Positions 40,838 through 49,747 of a stretch of 64,000 nt of DNA are shown in pieces. Position 1 is the first letter of the stretch. Each line of letters starts with the position of its first letter. Below the pieces are notes generated by a model that saw only the letters and a list, made by a program, of their open reading frames with translations, ran no database searches and was not told the origin of the DNA. Origin of the DNA: Bog-473 sp036489775. GTDB lineage: Bacteria > Actinomycetota > Acidimicrobiia > Acidimicrobiales > RAAP-2. Made by a program: the position numbers and the translations under genes. The stretch is from the NCBI GenBank assembly GCA_036489775.1, contig DASXFC010000029.1, positions 1 to 64,000 of the forward strand, in the 5' to 3' direction.

Positions 40838-43075
40838 TTAGTGCACGCCCGAGCCGGTCAGCTCCGGATCTACGGGCCGGTCGGTGGTGGGAGCCGGAGT
40901 GGGGCCCTGGTCCAGATCGTCGGCGTCGATGGCCACCCGGGGCAGGACGCGGTCGAGTCCCTTGGGGAACCACCAGTTCGCCTTGCCGAACATCGTCATC
41001 AGCGCCGGCACGATAGCCATGCGGATCAGGACGGCGTCGATCAGCACGCCACCGGCCAGGCCCACGCCGAATTCCTTGATGACCCGCTCGCCACCGAGGA
41101 TGAACGAGCCGAAGACCAAGATCATGATGAGCGCGGCAGCCGTGATCGTCTTGCCGGTGGCGGCCAGGCCATTGCGGACAGCCACGCGGTTGTCGCCCGA
41201 CTTCACGTATTCCTCGTGGATGCGCGAGACCAAGAAGACCTGGTAGTCCATCGAGAGTCCGAAGATGATGGCGAACATCATCACCGGGAGGAACTCTTCA
41301 ATTGGTCCCGTCGAACCGATGCCGAAGAGGCCGCCCAGGTCGCCCCATTGGAAGACGGCGACCAGCATGCCGAACGCCGCTCCGATGGAGAGCAGGTTCA
41401 TGATGGCCGCGGTGAGCGGGATCACCAGGCTTCGGAAGACGATGGCCAGCAGGATGAACGACATCAAGACGACGACGCCCACGAAGAGCGGGAGCTTCGA
41501 TCCGAGCACGTTGGCGAAGTCGATGAAGAAGGCGGTATCGCCCGAGGTGTAGACGCGGACGCCGGTGCCCGCCGTGGCCTTCGGCAGGGTGGTGTTGCGG
41601 AGTTCGTTGACCAGATTGGTGGTGGACTTCGCTTGGGGGGAGGACTTGGCATAGACCTCCAGAAGGGCCACGTCATCGCCGGCGGTGTGGTGGTCGGGGA
41701 TGTAGATCGGGGGGCTGACGCTGGCCACATCGCTGTGGCGGGCGACGGCGGAGGAGACGGTGCCGATGACGCCGTGCTGGTCGGGGGTGACGACCGCGAT
41801 CAGTTCGAGCGGACCGGTGAAGCCGGGACCAAAGCCCTTGGACAGCATGTCGTAGGAGACGCGGGTGGTCGTGCCGGCTGGGTCGCTGCCCTGGTCGGCC
41901 TGCCCCAGGAAGATCGAGAAGAACGGCAGGGCAACGGCCACGATGATGACGAAGGCGCCCAATGCAGGCAGGATCGGCTTGTTCCGGATCCGGTCGGCCC
42001 AATTCGGCCAGAAGCCCTTGCTGTCGGCACCGACGATGCGGGGCCCGTTCTCGGCCAGATTCCTCTTCTGCTTGCGGCTCATGACCTTGGGGCCGATGAA
42101 GCCGAGCATGGCGGGGAGGAGGGTCAGGGCGGCGATCATGGTCAAAAGCACGCCGATGGAGGCCGCTACGGCCAGCCCGTAGAGGAAGCTGACGCCCAGG
42201 GCGAACATGCCGAGCAGGGCGATGACCACGATGATGCCGGCGAAGAGGACAGCCCGGCCGCTGGTATTCACCGCGTTGACGATGGAGTCTTCGGGTTCCT
42301 TACCGGCGACCAGACCCTGGCGATGTCTGGTCACGATGAAGAGCGCGTAGTCGACGCCGACACCCAGGCCGATGAGCAGGACCAGTTCGGGGGCGAACTG
42401 GGGCATCTTGATGACGTGGCTCAACAGGTCGATGACGCCGATGGCGGTGCCGAGGGCGAAGAGAGCCGAAATCAGTGGGGTGATGGCGGCGAACACCGAG
42501 CCGAAGATGAGGAACAGAACGATGAGGGCGAGGACGGCGCCGGGGCCGGTGCCGCCGAAGGACTGCTTGTCGGAGAGCTCGGCCAGCTGACCGCTGACGG
42601 CGACCTTGACCCCGTGCCCGTCAGCGGAAGTGGCCGTGTTGACGAAGCGGGTGGCTTCCTTGGAGGTCAAGGCGGGTTGCTGCTGGTTCAGGTTGACCGA
42701 GATGAAGGCCGTGGTCTTGGCGACGCTGATGTCCTTGGCCCCCACGGTCGTGTAGGGCGACGTGATGGTGGTCACGTGGGGGAGGGCCTGGATCTTGGCG
42801 ATCATGGTGTTGATCTGCGACTCGACGGCGGGGTCGGTGACCTTGGCGCCGCCCGAGGTAGTGAAGACGATCTGTTCCATGTCGCCGGACTGCTGCGGGG
42901 CGACCGACTGGAGCAGCGTGAGGGCCTGGGCCGACGGCGTGTTAGGGAGGGTGAAGGAGTTCGACCAGGTTGCTCCCACCTTGTTGCCGATGGCCAAAGT
43001 GAGGATGAGGACAACGGCCCAGGCGCCAAGGACGATTCGACGGTGACGGACACACCATCCGGCAAAGGTGCGCAT
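40838..43075 (-). CDS. MMPL-family RND transporter
   Basis: 745 residues from the ATG at 43075 (MRTFAGWCVRHRRIVLGAWA), with GGAGAAGACC upstream. Two six-helix MMPL repeats are present: GLGVGVDYALFIVTRHR and IIFGLSMDYQVFLVSRIHE, the Asp-Tyr motifs that relay protons in MmpL3-type pumps. A large extracellular domain follows each first helix. MMPL proteins export lipids or siderophores to the envelope. The soluble C-terminal tail is short and acidic. It points toward the CoA-transferase, which it meets convergently without an evident terminator. Confidence 0.9.
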   Translation of the reverse strand: MRTFAGWCVRHRRIVLGAWAVVLILTLAIGNKVGATWSNSFTLPNTPSAQALTLLQSVAPQQSGDMEQIVFTTSGGAKVTDPAVESQINTMIAKIQALPHVTTITSPYTTVGAKDISVAKTTAFISVNLNQQQPALTSKEATRFVNTATSADGHGVKVAVSGQLAELSDKQSFGGTGPGAVLALIVLFLIFGSVFAAITPLISALFALGTAIGVIDLLSHVIKMPQFAPELVLLIGLGVGVDYALFIVTRHRQGLVAGKEPEDSIVNAVNTSGRAVLFAGIIVVIALLGMFALGVSFLYGLAVAASIGVLLTMIAALTLLPAMLGFIGPKVMSRKQKRNLAENGPRIVGADSKGFWPNWADRIRNKPILPALGAFVIIVAVALPFFSIFLGQADQGSDPAGTTTRVSYDMLSKGFGPGFTGPLELIAVVTPDQHGVIGTVSSAVARHSDVASVSPPIYIPDHHTAGDDVALLEVYAKSSPQAKSTTNLVNELRNTTLPKATAGTGVRVYTSGDTAFFIDFANVLGSKLPLFVGVVVLMSFILLAIVFRSLVIPLTAAIMNLLSIGAAFGMLVAVFQWGDLGGLFGIGSTGPIEEFLPVMMFAIIFGLSMDYQVFLVSRIHEEYVKSGDNRVAVRNGLAATGKTITAAALIMILVFGSFILGGERVIKEFGVGLAGGVLIDAVLIRMAIVPALMTMFGKANWWFPKGLDRVLPRVAIDADDLDQGPTPAPTTDRPVDPELTGSGVH

Positions 43076-43305
43076 GATTAGTAGGTCTTCTCCTGTGGCG
43101 AGTTGGTGGGGTGCGACCCGGGGCTGGGGCCGAGTGCCTACCGGCACTGAATCACATGTGTCGTATATGGATACGTCGGGTCGCGTCCAGTAGATGGACC
43201 CAACGTGGTGGGGGTGTGGGCGAGGCGATCGCCCGCTGTCATCTTACGGGATGCAACGCCGGCCTCCCGATCGGCTACGTCGGGCCGATCGGGGGCCGGA
43301 AGGGG

Positions 43306-43824
43306 TCAAGCCGTGCTGGGGTGATCCTGGGAATCGTTGGTCCGTTGCCGCTGCTCCATGTGGATCAGGGCATTGAGGACTGGGCGGGCCAGACGGTCCG
43401 GAGAACTGGCCGACCGGGCTACCAGCCTTCCCGCCACGACCGGGTGGTCTTCGGGGAGGGCGAAGAAGGCCTCCCGACCTAAGGAGAGCGTGGTCACGGG
43501 GGAGAGTGCCACCACGCTGATTGGGGAGCGGAAGCCGTTGAGCAGGGAGTGCTCCGACCAGGAATCCCCGCCGGCCAGCAGGCCGATCGGTGTGGCGTCC
43601 CGCTCGACCACGGCGTGGCCGCTGACCAGGATGCTCCAGCGGTCCACCGGGACGTCCTGGCGGGCCAGGAGCCGGCCCGGTTTCGCCGAGGCGAACTCAA
43701 AAAGCAGAGTGAGCTGATCGAGTTCGGCGTCGGGGAGGCGGTGGAAGAGCTCGAGGCGACGGAGGGTGTCGCGAGGGGCAATGGAGGTCGGGGTGTGACC
43801 TCGGGCGGGGGAGGTCAGTCGCAT
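43306..43824 (-). CDS. Cyclic-nucleotide-binding-domain protein (CRP-like sensor without HTH)
   Basis: 172 residues with CCAAAGGAGTCCCC before the ATG. The CRP jelly-roll is visible: LELFHRLPDAELDQLTLLFE, then VPVDRWSILVSGHAVVE, TPIGLLAGGDSWSEHSLLNG and PVTTLSLGREAFFALPEDH. The phosphate-binding cassette FGE-x-x-L-x-x-x-R-A is only loosely kept (GDSWSEHSLLNGFRS), so cAMP binding is doubtful. There is no DNA-binding domain; the C-terminus is a basic helix. It lies next to a set of envelope-stress genes. Confidence 0.8.
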   Translation of the reverse strand: MRLTSPARGHTPTSIAPRDTLRRLELFHRLPDAELDQLTLLFEFASAKPGRLLARQDVPVDRWSILVSGHAVVERDATPIGLLAGGDSWSEHSLLNGFRSPISVVALSPVTTLSLGREAFFALPEDHPVVAGRLVARSASSPDRLARPVLNALIHMEQRQRTNDSQDHPSTA

Positions 43825-43872
43825 GGGGACTCCTTTGGACGGGTGGGGGACTGTCGACTGTCGGTCGTCGGC

Positions 43873-44349
43873 TTAGGAGCCCAGGACCGAGCTCGGGGGA
43901 TAGGTGTCGTCGGGGCGGTGATGACGGCGGTAGGAGTGTCGGCCGGCCCGGTGCCACAAGAAGAAGGCCACGACGGCGATCAGCAACCAGGGAATGCGGA
44001 AGAAGTACCAACCGTTCACCGAGGCGGTGGCGCCGGCCACGATGAACACCACGGCGATGACACCGAGGAAGGGCAGGACCTGCCGGTGGCGGGGTGGTGG
44101 GGGCAGCGGTTCGGCCGGGAGGCGGGGCAGGTCATGGAAGAGTCCGCCCAACTCGCCCCGGGTGGTGGCCGACATGGCGGTATCGAGGCGGTTCTTGAAC
44201 TCGGTCTGGTCGAGCCGCCCTTCGGCAAAGTGCCGGGACAGGCGGTCGGCCACCTCGTTGCGCTCGGTGTCCGAGGCCCGCAGGTCGGTGTCGCTCGGGT
44301 ACCCGTAGCGGCGGCCCAGGGGGTAGGCCGGGTCCCAGCGGTAGCGCAT
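43873..44349 (-). CDS. DUF1707 SHOCT-like protein with membrane segment
   Basis: 158 residues. LRASDTERNEVADRLSRHFAEGRLDQTEFKNRLDTA (residues 24-59) is the DUF1707 module, which resembles the helical unit found at the end of many actinobacterial membrane and kinase proteins. Two hydrophobic stretches (FLGVIAVVFIVAGATASVNG and IPWLLIAVVAFFLW) follow. The PspC-domain gene lies 54 bp upstream on the same strand. Its role is presumably in envelope stress sensing with the neighbouring kinase; this is inferred from context. Confidence 0.83.
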   Translation of the reverse strand: MRYRWDPAYPLGRRYGYPSDTDLRASDTERNEVADRLSRHFAEGRLDQTEFKNRLDTAMSATTRGELGGLFHDLPRLPAEPLPPPPRHRQVLPFLGVIAVVFIVAGATASVNGWYFFRIPWLLIAVVAFFLWHRAGRHSYRRHHRPDDTYPPSSVLGS

Positions 44350-44402
44350 GACGTGTTCCTCTCTCTATATCGGTGTCGGTGTCGGGATGGGTGGCGGGCC
44401 GC

Positions 44403-44732
44403 TCAGCGGTGGTCCCACTCGCGGTGGAGGAGCTCCTCGGCCAGTGACTCGCTCTCGCCCTCGCAGGGGATCAGCAACCAGCCGGCGGCGTAGACCGGCA
44501 CGGCCAAGCCGCCCAGCAGGGTCAGGGCGACGAAACCGATCCGCACGATGGTGGGGTCGACGTCGAAGTAGTCGGCGAGACCGCCGGCCACGCCGGCGAC
44601 CATGCGGCCGTGCCGGAGCCGGTGGAGACGCTCGAGGGGCTCGGTCCTCGGTGTGGGGCCGGAGCCGATTTCCTCCCCCGTCATGGTTCCGGCAGTGAAG
44701 CTGGGGTCTTCCTGATTCGGTGTGGTGTCCAT
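44403..44732 (-). CDS. PspC-domain protein
   Basis: 109 residues; the PspC core is RLRHGRMVAGVAGGLADYFDVDPTIVRIGFVALTLLGGLAVPVYAAGWLLIP (residues 38-90), a DNA-binding-like turn followed by a hydrophobic helix. In enterobacteria PspC is the inner-membrane activator of the phage-shock response. Here the same domain occurs a second time fused to the histidine kinase encoded divergently, so the pair probably belong to one signalling unit. The space between the two genes contains the palindrome at 44802-44817. Confidence 0.87.
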   Translation of the reverse strand: MDTTPNQEDPSFTAGTMTGEEIGSGPTPRTEPLERLHRLRHGRMVAGVAGGLADYFDVDPTIVRIGFVALTLLGGLAVPVYAAGWLLIPCEGESESLAEELLHREWDHR

Positions 44733-44801
44733 GGGAATGAGCCTGAACCTTCACCGGCCGTCGGGAAATCGGGAAAGTCCCTGGTCGAACCCTGAGTGCG
44801 G

Positions 44802-44817
44802 TCAGGGATGTCCCTGA
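44802..44817. promoter_or_regulatory. Inverted repeat TCAGGGA-TG-TCCCTGA, candidate LuxR operator
   Basis: Seven-base perfect arms spaced by two bases lie between the divergent PspC gene and the PspC-kinase/LuxR operon, overlapping the assumed kinase start. A related GGGAAAGTCCC sits about 30 bp upstream (44772-44782). LuxR-type response regulators bind such sites, so autoregulation is likely; the overlap means the kinase start could lie downstream. Confidence 0.5.
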
Positions 44818-46271
44818 TAGCTCCGGGGGCGGGGGCGAGCCATCATGGAGGGATCGCAGAGCAGACGGATCGGGGGACGCCCCCGAACGACCTGGACGCT
44901 CAGTCCCGTCCCGGGCCCCCGTGCAGCCAAGATCGGGGACCCCCGTGGCGGGGCGCGCCCTGGCGGCAGCCGGCGGACTGGACCTCCGAATTGCAGGCGC
45001 ACCGGCGCCGGGTGCACGACCGCCGCCGGCACGTACTACGGGTGCTGAGGGTCCGCAACCTGCGCCGGAACCCGAACAACCGGGTGCTGGGTGGGGTGTG
45101 CTCCGCCGTATCGGACGCCACCGGGATCGACGTGACCATCGTGCGCATCGCAACGGTGCTGATCTCGGTCTTCAGCGTGGTCTTCGTGTTCATCTACGCG
45201 CTGGCCTGGCTCTTTATCCCGATGAAGGGTTCGGACTCGACCATCTTCTCGAGGGCCATCACGGATCGGCGGGGGCTGGCTTTCCTCGCCGCCATGATCC
45301 CGGCCGTCATCGCCATCGAGGTGGTGGTGGCCATCCTGCACCTGAGCATCATCTTCGGGTGGTTGAGCTTCCCGGTCTTCCTGGCCCTGGGCGCCCTCTT
45401 CATGATCTGGCGCAACGCGGACGAGCACGAGCGACGCTGGATCGCCAACAGCGTGATGCCGTTCATCGGCGCCGGGCGGGGGACCGCGACCTGGCTGCTG
45501 GTGGTGCGGATCGCCGCCGGGGTGGCCATCGGGCTCGGCGGGGTGGCTGTTCTGATCATGGGGCACACGACGGCGGCGGCGCTGCGGCCGGTCGGTGGGG
45601 CGGCCTTGGTCCTGGCCGCCTTCATCGTCGTGTTCGGTCCGTGGTGGCTGCGCATGATCCGGGACCTCATGACGGAGCGGCAGGCCCGGGCCATGGCTGA
45701 GGAGCGGGCGGCGATGGCGGCGCACGTGCACGACTCGGTGCTGCAGACGCTGGCGCTGATTCAGCGCAACCCCCACGATGCCGTGCAGGTGACCCGCCTA
45801 GCCCGGGCCCAGGAGCATGAGCTGCGGGCCTGGCTCTTCGAAGGGAAGGCTCCGGGGTCGGCGGCGGCCGAGGCGACCATGCTGGCCGAAGGGGTGGGGG
45901 CGCTGCAGCGCCAGGTCGAGGCCGACCACGGGATCACGGTGCAGGTGGTCGTGGTGGGGGACTGCCCGCTGGACTCTGGTTTGCACGCTCTGCTGGACGC
46001 GGCCAAAGAGGCGACGGTGAACGCGGCCAAGTGGTCCGGGGCCGAGGAGGTGTCGATTTACGCCGAGGTCGAGCCGTCGACGGTGGGGGTGTTCGTGCGG
46101 GATCGGGGGCGTGGCTTCGACCCGGCTGGGGTTCCAAAGGGTCGACAGGGGATTACGCAGTCGATCCGGGCCCGGGTGGTCCGGTGCGGGGGGACCGTGG
46201 AGATCCGTTCGGCTCCCGGCGAGGGGGCCGAGGTCGCACTGACCATGCCGCGCCACGTGCTGGTCAAGTGA
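44808..46271 (+). CDS. PspC-domain histidine kinase (NarL/LiaS type)
   Basis: About 487 residues; the start is uncertain (GTG 44796 or ATG 44808, or a later in-frame TTG). Residues about 85-140 form a PspC domain (NLRRNPNNRVLGGVCSAVSD ... YALAWLFIP). Three to four more hydrophobic segments follow, then HVHDSVLQTLALIQRN with the phospho-accepting His, an HisKA_3-type dimerisation helix, and the ATPase blocks LDAAKEATVNAAKWSGAEEV (N box) and VRDRGRGFDPAGVPKGRQG (G1/G2). The substrate regulator is the next gene, whose GTG overlaps the TGA. By analogy with LiaS it should sense envelope damage. Confidence 0.85.
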   Translation: MSLIAPGAGASHHGGIAEQTDRGTPPNDLDAQSRPGPPCSQDRGPPWRGAPWRQPADWTSELQAHRRRVHDRRRHVLRVLRVRNLRRNPNNRVLGGVCSAVSDATGIDVTIVRIATVLISVFSVVFVFIYALAWLFIPMKGSDSTIFSRAITDRRGLAFLAAMIPAVIAIEVVVAILHLSIIFGWLSFPVFLALGALFMIWRNADEHERRWIANSVMPFIGAGRGTATWLLVVRIAAGVAIGLGGVAVLIMGHTTAAALRPVGGAALVLAAFIVVFGPWWLRMIRDLMTERQARAMAEERAAMAAHVHDSVLQTLALIQRNPHDAVQVTRLARAQEHELRAWLFEGKAPGSAAAEATMLAEGVGALQRQVEADHGITVQVVVVGDCPLDSGLHALLDAAKEATVNAAKWSGAEEVSIYAEVEPSTVGVFVRDRGRGFDPAGVPKGRQGITQSIRARVVRCGGTVEIRSAPGEGAEVALTMPRHVLVK

Positions 46272-47005
46272 CGACGGAGACGGAGGGGACAGCGGATTCG
46301 GCGGGGACGCCGGGGGCGCCGGGCACGCCGGGTCCGTCCGGCGGTCGGCCCCGCATCTTCCTGGTCGACGACCATGCGGTGTTCCGGGCCGGCGTGAAAG
46401 CCGAGCTGGGCGATGCCGTGGAGGTGGTGGGGGAGGCGGACGAGGCGCCGGCAGCGATCGAGCTGATCACCGAGCGCCTGCCCGACGTTGTCTTGCTCGA
46501 CGTGCACCTGCCCGGCGGGGGCGGGCATGCCGTCCTACAAGGTGTCCATCCTCACCATCCCGAGGTCCAGTTCCTGGCCCTGTCGGTTTCCGATGCGCCC
46601 GAGGACGTGATCGCCGTCATCCGGGCCGGGGCCCGGGGCTACATCACCAAGACGATCTCGGGCGGTGAGCTTCTCCAGGCCGTCTACCGGGTGGGGGCCG
46701 GCGACGCCGTCTTCTCGCCCCGGCTGGCCGGCTTCGTCCTCGATGCGTTCTCGGGTGGTGACGCGGCCGGCCCCGGCGGAGGCAGCCCCATTCCCGGACT
46801 CGATCCCGAACTCGACCAGCTCTCCCCGAGGGAGCGCGAAGTCCTGCGCCTCATCGCCCGTGGCTACACGTACAAGGAGGTGGCGCGGGACCTGACGATC
46901 TCGGCCAAGACGGTGGAGACCCATGTCTCGAGCGTGCTGCGCAAGCTGCAACTCTCGACTCGCCACGAGCTGACCAGGTGGGCCACTGATCGACGGTTGG
47001 TCTAG
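46268..47005 (+). CDS. LuxR/NarL-family response regulator
   Basis: 245 residues from a GTG overlapping the kinase stop. A Gly/Pro/Thr-rich opening (SAGTPGAPGTPGPSGGRP) precedes the receiver domain, with acidic DD34/35, phospho-acceptor Asp78 (VVLLDVHLP), Ser/Thr of ALSVSDAP and Lys of YITKTIS. The C-terminal LuxR helix-turn-helix is LSPREREVLRLIARGYTYKE then VARDLTISAKTVETHVSSVL. It is the cognate partner of the PspC-kinase and probably binds the palindrome at 44802. The opening low-complexity tail is unusual in the family. Confidence 0.92.
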   Translation: MTTETEGTADSAGTPGAPGTPGPSGGRPRIFLVDDHAVFRAGVKAELGDAVEVVGEADEAPAAIELITERLPDVVLLDVHLPGGGGHAVLQGVHPHHPEVQFLALSVSDAPEDVIAVIRAGARGYITKTISGGELLQAVYRVGAGDAVFSPRLAGFVLDAFSGGDAAGPGGGSPIPGLDPELDQLSPREREVLRLIARGYTYKEVARDLTISAKTVETHVSSVLRKLQLSTRHELTRWATDRRLV

Positions 47006-47014
47006 ACAGTGCGG

Positions 47015-47788
47015 ATGTCCGACCCCGATCTCGACCTCGACCTGGCGGCTGAACACCGTGATGCCGCCGTGTTGGCCGAGATGGCCGGACGGGCCCTGTT
47101 GGAACTCCGAGGAGATCCGCCGGGCCTGCGTGACCTCGGGGCCGCCGGCGACCGCCTGGCCCACCAACTCCTCGTCAAGGAGCTGAACCGGCTCTACCCC
47201 GACGACCGGGTGCGCTCGGAGGAGGGCCTCGAGCACATCTCGGGCAACGGTCGCCTCTGGATCATCGACCCGCTCGACGGCACTCGCGAATTCCGCCAGC
47301 CGGGGCGTGCGGACTGGGCCGTGCACGTCTGCCTGTCCATCGGGGGCGACCCCGTCGTCGGCGCCATCGCGCTCCCTTCGCTCGACCTCGTCCTGTCGAC
47401 GGCGAACCCACCGGTTGTCCCGCCTCACGACCCCGATGTCCCGGTCCGTCTGGTGGTCAGCCGCAGCCGCCCACCCGAAGTCGCCTACGACGTGGCCAGC
47501 GCGCTCGGGGCCACCATGGTCCCGATGGGATCGGCCGGGGCGAAGATCGCCGCCGTGATTCTGGGGGCGGCCGATGCGTACGTGCACGCCGGCGGCCAGT
47601 ACGAGTGGGATTCGGGCGCCCCGGTGGCCGTGGCCTTGGCCAGCGGCCTGCACGCCAGCCGGCTCAACGGCGAGCCCCTCCACTACGGCGAGCCCGACGC
47701 CTGGCTGCCCGACCTCATGGTCTGCCGGCCCGAGTACGCCGAGGCCATTCTGGCCGTGACGGCCACCCAGCACCGCCCCTACTGGTAG
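47015..47788 (+). CDS. cysQ: CysQ-type 3'(2'),5'-bisphosphate nucleotidase (inositol-phosphatase family)
   Basis: 257 residues. The lithium-sensitive phosphatase motifs are SEEGLEHIS (Glu for the metal), IIDPLDGTREF and EWDSGAPVAVAL, in the right order and spacing. Full-length features, including AGDRLAHQLLVKEL, GSAGAKIAAVILGAADAY, GLHASRLNGEPLHY and WLPDLMVCRPE, correspond closely to Mycobacterium tuberculosis CysQ as I remember it. It removes the 3'-phosphate of PAP made by sulfotransferases and PAPS reductase. The gene is 9 bp after the response regulator, perhaps read through from it; a perfect hairpin follows. Confidence 0.9.
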   Translation: MSDPDLDLDLAAEHRDAAVLAEMAGRALLELRGDPPGLRDLGAAGDRLAHQLLVKELNRLYPDDRVRSEEGLEHISGNGRLWIIDPLDGTREFRQPGRADWAVHVCLSIGGDPVVGAIALPSLDLVLSTANPPVVPPHDPDVPVRLVVSRSRPPEVAYDVASALGATMVPMGSAGAKIAAVILGAADAYVHAGGQYEWDSGAPVAVALASGLHASRLNGEPLHYGEPDAWLPDLMVCRPEYAEAILAVTATQHRPYW

Positions 47789-47803
47789 TCGGTCGGGGCG
47801 CGA

Positions 47804-47837
47804 CAGAGCCCCCGCCCGAAGTGGCGCGGGGGCTCTG
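47804..47837. terminator. Convergent terminator between cysQ and cold-shock gene
   Basis: CAGAGCCCCCGC (47804-47815) and GCGGGGGCTCTG (47826-47837) are exact complements with a ten-base loop. It lies between the cysQ stop and the cold-shock stop on the opposite strand, so can serve both. Confidence 0.8.
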
Positions 47838-47868
47838 CTCTACACCAAATGATGTTCGAAGGATCTGA

Positions 47869-48072
47869 TCAGATCGCCCGAACGTTGGCGGCCTGCAGCC
47901 CCTTGGGGCCTTGGTTGGTCTCGAACTCAACCTTCTGGCCTTCTTCGAGGTTGCGGTACCCCGAACCAACGATCGCACTGAAATGCACGAAAACGTCAGG
48001 GCCGCCACCGTCCTGGGTGATGAAGCCGAAGCCCTTCTCACCGTTAAACCACTTCACGGAACCAGTTGCCAT
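47869..48072 (-). CDS. Cold-shock protein, CspA family
   Basis: 67 residues: MATGSVKWFNGEKGFGFITQ, with both RNA-binding motifs KGFGFI (RNP1) and VFVHFSAI (RNP2), and the C-terminal GPKGLQAANV. This is a single five-stranded OB barrel acting as an RNA chaperone. GGAAGGAG lies upstream with a good spacing. The leader contains an inverted repeat (48101-48128). Several csp paralogues are usual in actinobacteria; this one may be constitutive. Confidence 0.95.
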   Translation of the reverse strand: MATGSVKWFNGEKGFGFITQDGGGPDVFVHFSAIVGSGYRNLEEGQKVEFETNQGPKGLQAANVRAI

Positions 48073-48100
48073 TGAAAATCCACTCCTTCCCTGGCCAGAT

Positions 48101-48128
48101 TTGACCCGGTGTTGATTTGGCGGGTCAA
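48101..48128 (-). promoter_or_regulatory. Inverted repeat in the cold-shock gene leader
   Basis: TTGACCCG (48101-48108) and CGGGTCAA (48121-48128) are perfect complements across a 12-base loop. On the minus strand the distal arm also offers a TTGACC -35-like element. It could be a 5'-leader structure or promoter/operator symmetry; sequence alone cannot tell which. Confidence 0.4.
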
Positions 48129-48363
48129 GGCCGGTGGCTCACTACGAGCCAGAGGGATTTCCAAATCTTTGATGGTGGTGCCCTCGGCCGAGAACCTTAG
48201 CGCGGTCACCCCGTTGCACAAGGATCTCGTCCCAAACGATCGATTAGTCGTGCCCGACGGTTCACCGGCCGGTCACCGGACCAAAGGCCTATCGTTGGGT
48301 CCAGACACGCCTGGCACGCACAAAACGCGCACTGAGCCAGCGGCGTGGGGAGGGCGAGCAGCC

Positions 48364-49743
48364 GTGACCACAGTGGTGAACAACCCGTATCTCGAGGGCA
48401 ACTACGCCCCGGTGGCGCAGGAGGTCACCGTCGGCGTCGATGACCTCCACGTCGTCGGCACCATCCCCGACGTCCTCGATGGCCGCTATCTCCGCATCGG
48501 TCCCAATCCCATCGGAGCCCAGGACCCGGCCGCCTACCACTGGTTCACCGGCGATGGCATGGTGCATGGCATCAGGCTCCGAGACGGCCAGGCGGAGTGG
48601 TACCGCAACCGGTGGGTGCGCAGCGCCGCCGTGGCCGCCGCCCTGGGCGAGGACGAGCCGAACCACCCCGGGACGGCCGAGGTCCATGCCGGTATGGACT
48701 TCGCTGCCAACACCAACGTCATTGGGCTGGCCGGCCGGACCTTCGCCATCGTCGAGGCGGGTGCCCGTCCCTACGAGCTCACTGACCAGCTGGACACGGT
48801 CGGCCGTAGCGACTTCGGCGGGACGCTGGCCGGCGGCTACACGGCCCATCCCAAGAAGGACCCAGAGACCGGCGACCTCTACGCCGTCTCCTATTACTGG
48901 GGCTGGGGCAACGACGTGGAGGTCACGGTCCTCGGTCCCGACGCCCGGGTCCGCGCCGCCCGGCGCGTCACGCTCGGCGGCCCCACCATGATCCACGACA
49001 CCGCCATCACCGAAACCCGCCTCGTCCTCTTCGATCTGCCCGTGCTCTTCGACATCGAGGTGGCCATGGGCGGCGGCAGCCTGCCCTACCGCTGGTTCGA
49101 CGACTATCAGGCCCGGGTGGGACTGCTTCCCCGCGACGGCGAGAGCACCGAGGTCGTCTGGCACGAGGTCGACCCCTGCTATGTCTTCCACCCCATGAAT
49201 GCCTACGACGATGGTGACGGCATCGTCCTCGACGTGGCCCGCCACCCCTCGATGTTCCGAACCCACCTCCTCGGCCCCGACGAGGGTCCACCCACCCTTG
49301 AGCGCTGGCACCTCGACGGCCACGGTGGCGCCGTGAAGGAGGAGCGCATCGACGAGCGGGGCGAGGAGTTCCCGCGGGTCGACGAGCGCCGGGTCGGTCG
49401 CCCGCACCGCTTCGGCTACACGGTCACCGTGAACGACAACGACAACGACGCGGTGGGCGCCGAGTCCGCGGTGCTCCGGCGTGACTTCGAGCGGGGCTCG
49501 GCCGAAGTGCGCAACTTCGGGCCCGGGGTCACCGTGGGTGAAGCGGTTTTCGTGCCCCGTGCCGCCGACGCGGCCGAATCAGACGGCTGGGTGATGCTGC
49601 TGGTCCATGATGCGAGCACCGTCACCTCTTCTTTGCAGATCCTCAATGCGGAGGACATCTGTGGTGACGCCGCCGCGGTCATCACGTTGCCGCAGCGGGT
49701 CCCGGCCGGCTTCCACGGCAACTGGGTGCCGACGACGGCCTGA
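48364..49743 (+). CDS. Carotenoid oxygenase (RPE65/CCD family)
   Basis: 459 residues from the GTG at 48364 after GGGGAGGG. The seven-bladed propeller's four iron-binding histidines are all seen: His162 (YTAHPKKDP), His211 (MIHDTAIT), His276 (YVFHPMNAY) and His451 (GFHGNWVP). The opening NNPYLEGNYAPV and GRYLRIGPNPIGAQDP are typical. The enzyme splits polyene or stilbene double bonds with O2; the substrate may be an apocarotenoid or a lignin-derived stilbene. It is convergent with the TetR gene just after it, with four bases between the stops. Confidence 0.92.
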   Translation: MTTVVNNPYLEGNYAPVAQEVTVGVDDLHVVGTIPDVLDGRYLRIGPNPIGAQDPAAYHWFTGDGMVHGIRLRDGQAEWYRNRWVRSAAVAAALGEDEPNHPGTAEVHAGMDFAANTNVIGLAGRTFAIVEAGARPYELTDQLDTVGRSDFGGTLAGGYTAHPKKDPETGDLYAVSYYWGWGNDVEVTVLGPDARVRAARRVTLGGPTMIHDTAITETRLVLFDLPVLFDIEVAMGGGSLPYRWFDDYQARVGLLPRDGESTEVVWHEVDPCYVFHPMNAYDDGDGIVLDVARHPSMFRTHLLGPDEGPPTLERWHLDGHGGAVKEERIDERGEEFPRVDERRVGRPHRFGYTVTVNDNDNDAVGAESAVLRRDFERGSAEVRNFGPGVTVGEAVFVPRAADAAESDGWVMLLVHDASTVTSSLQILNAEDICGDAAAVITLPQRVPAGFHGNWVPTTA

Positions 49744-49747
49744 CTGA

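Noticed and set aside
40841..43081. 746-codon plus-strand frame opposite the MMPL gene
   Set aside because: It is a high-GC antisense shadow (His/Gly/Asp/Arg-rich without folds); the minus strand carries a full MMPL protein.
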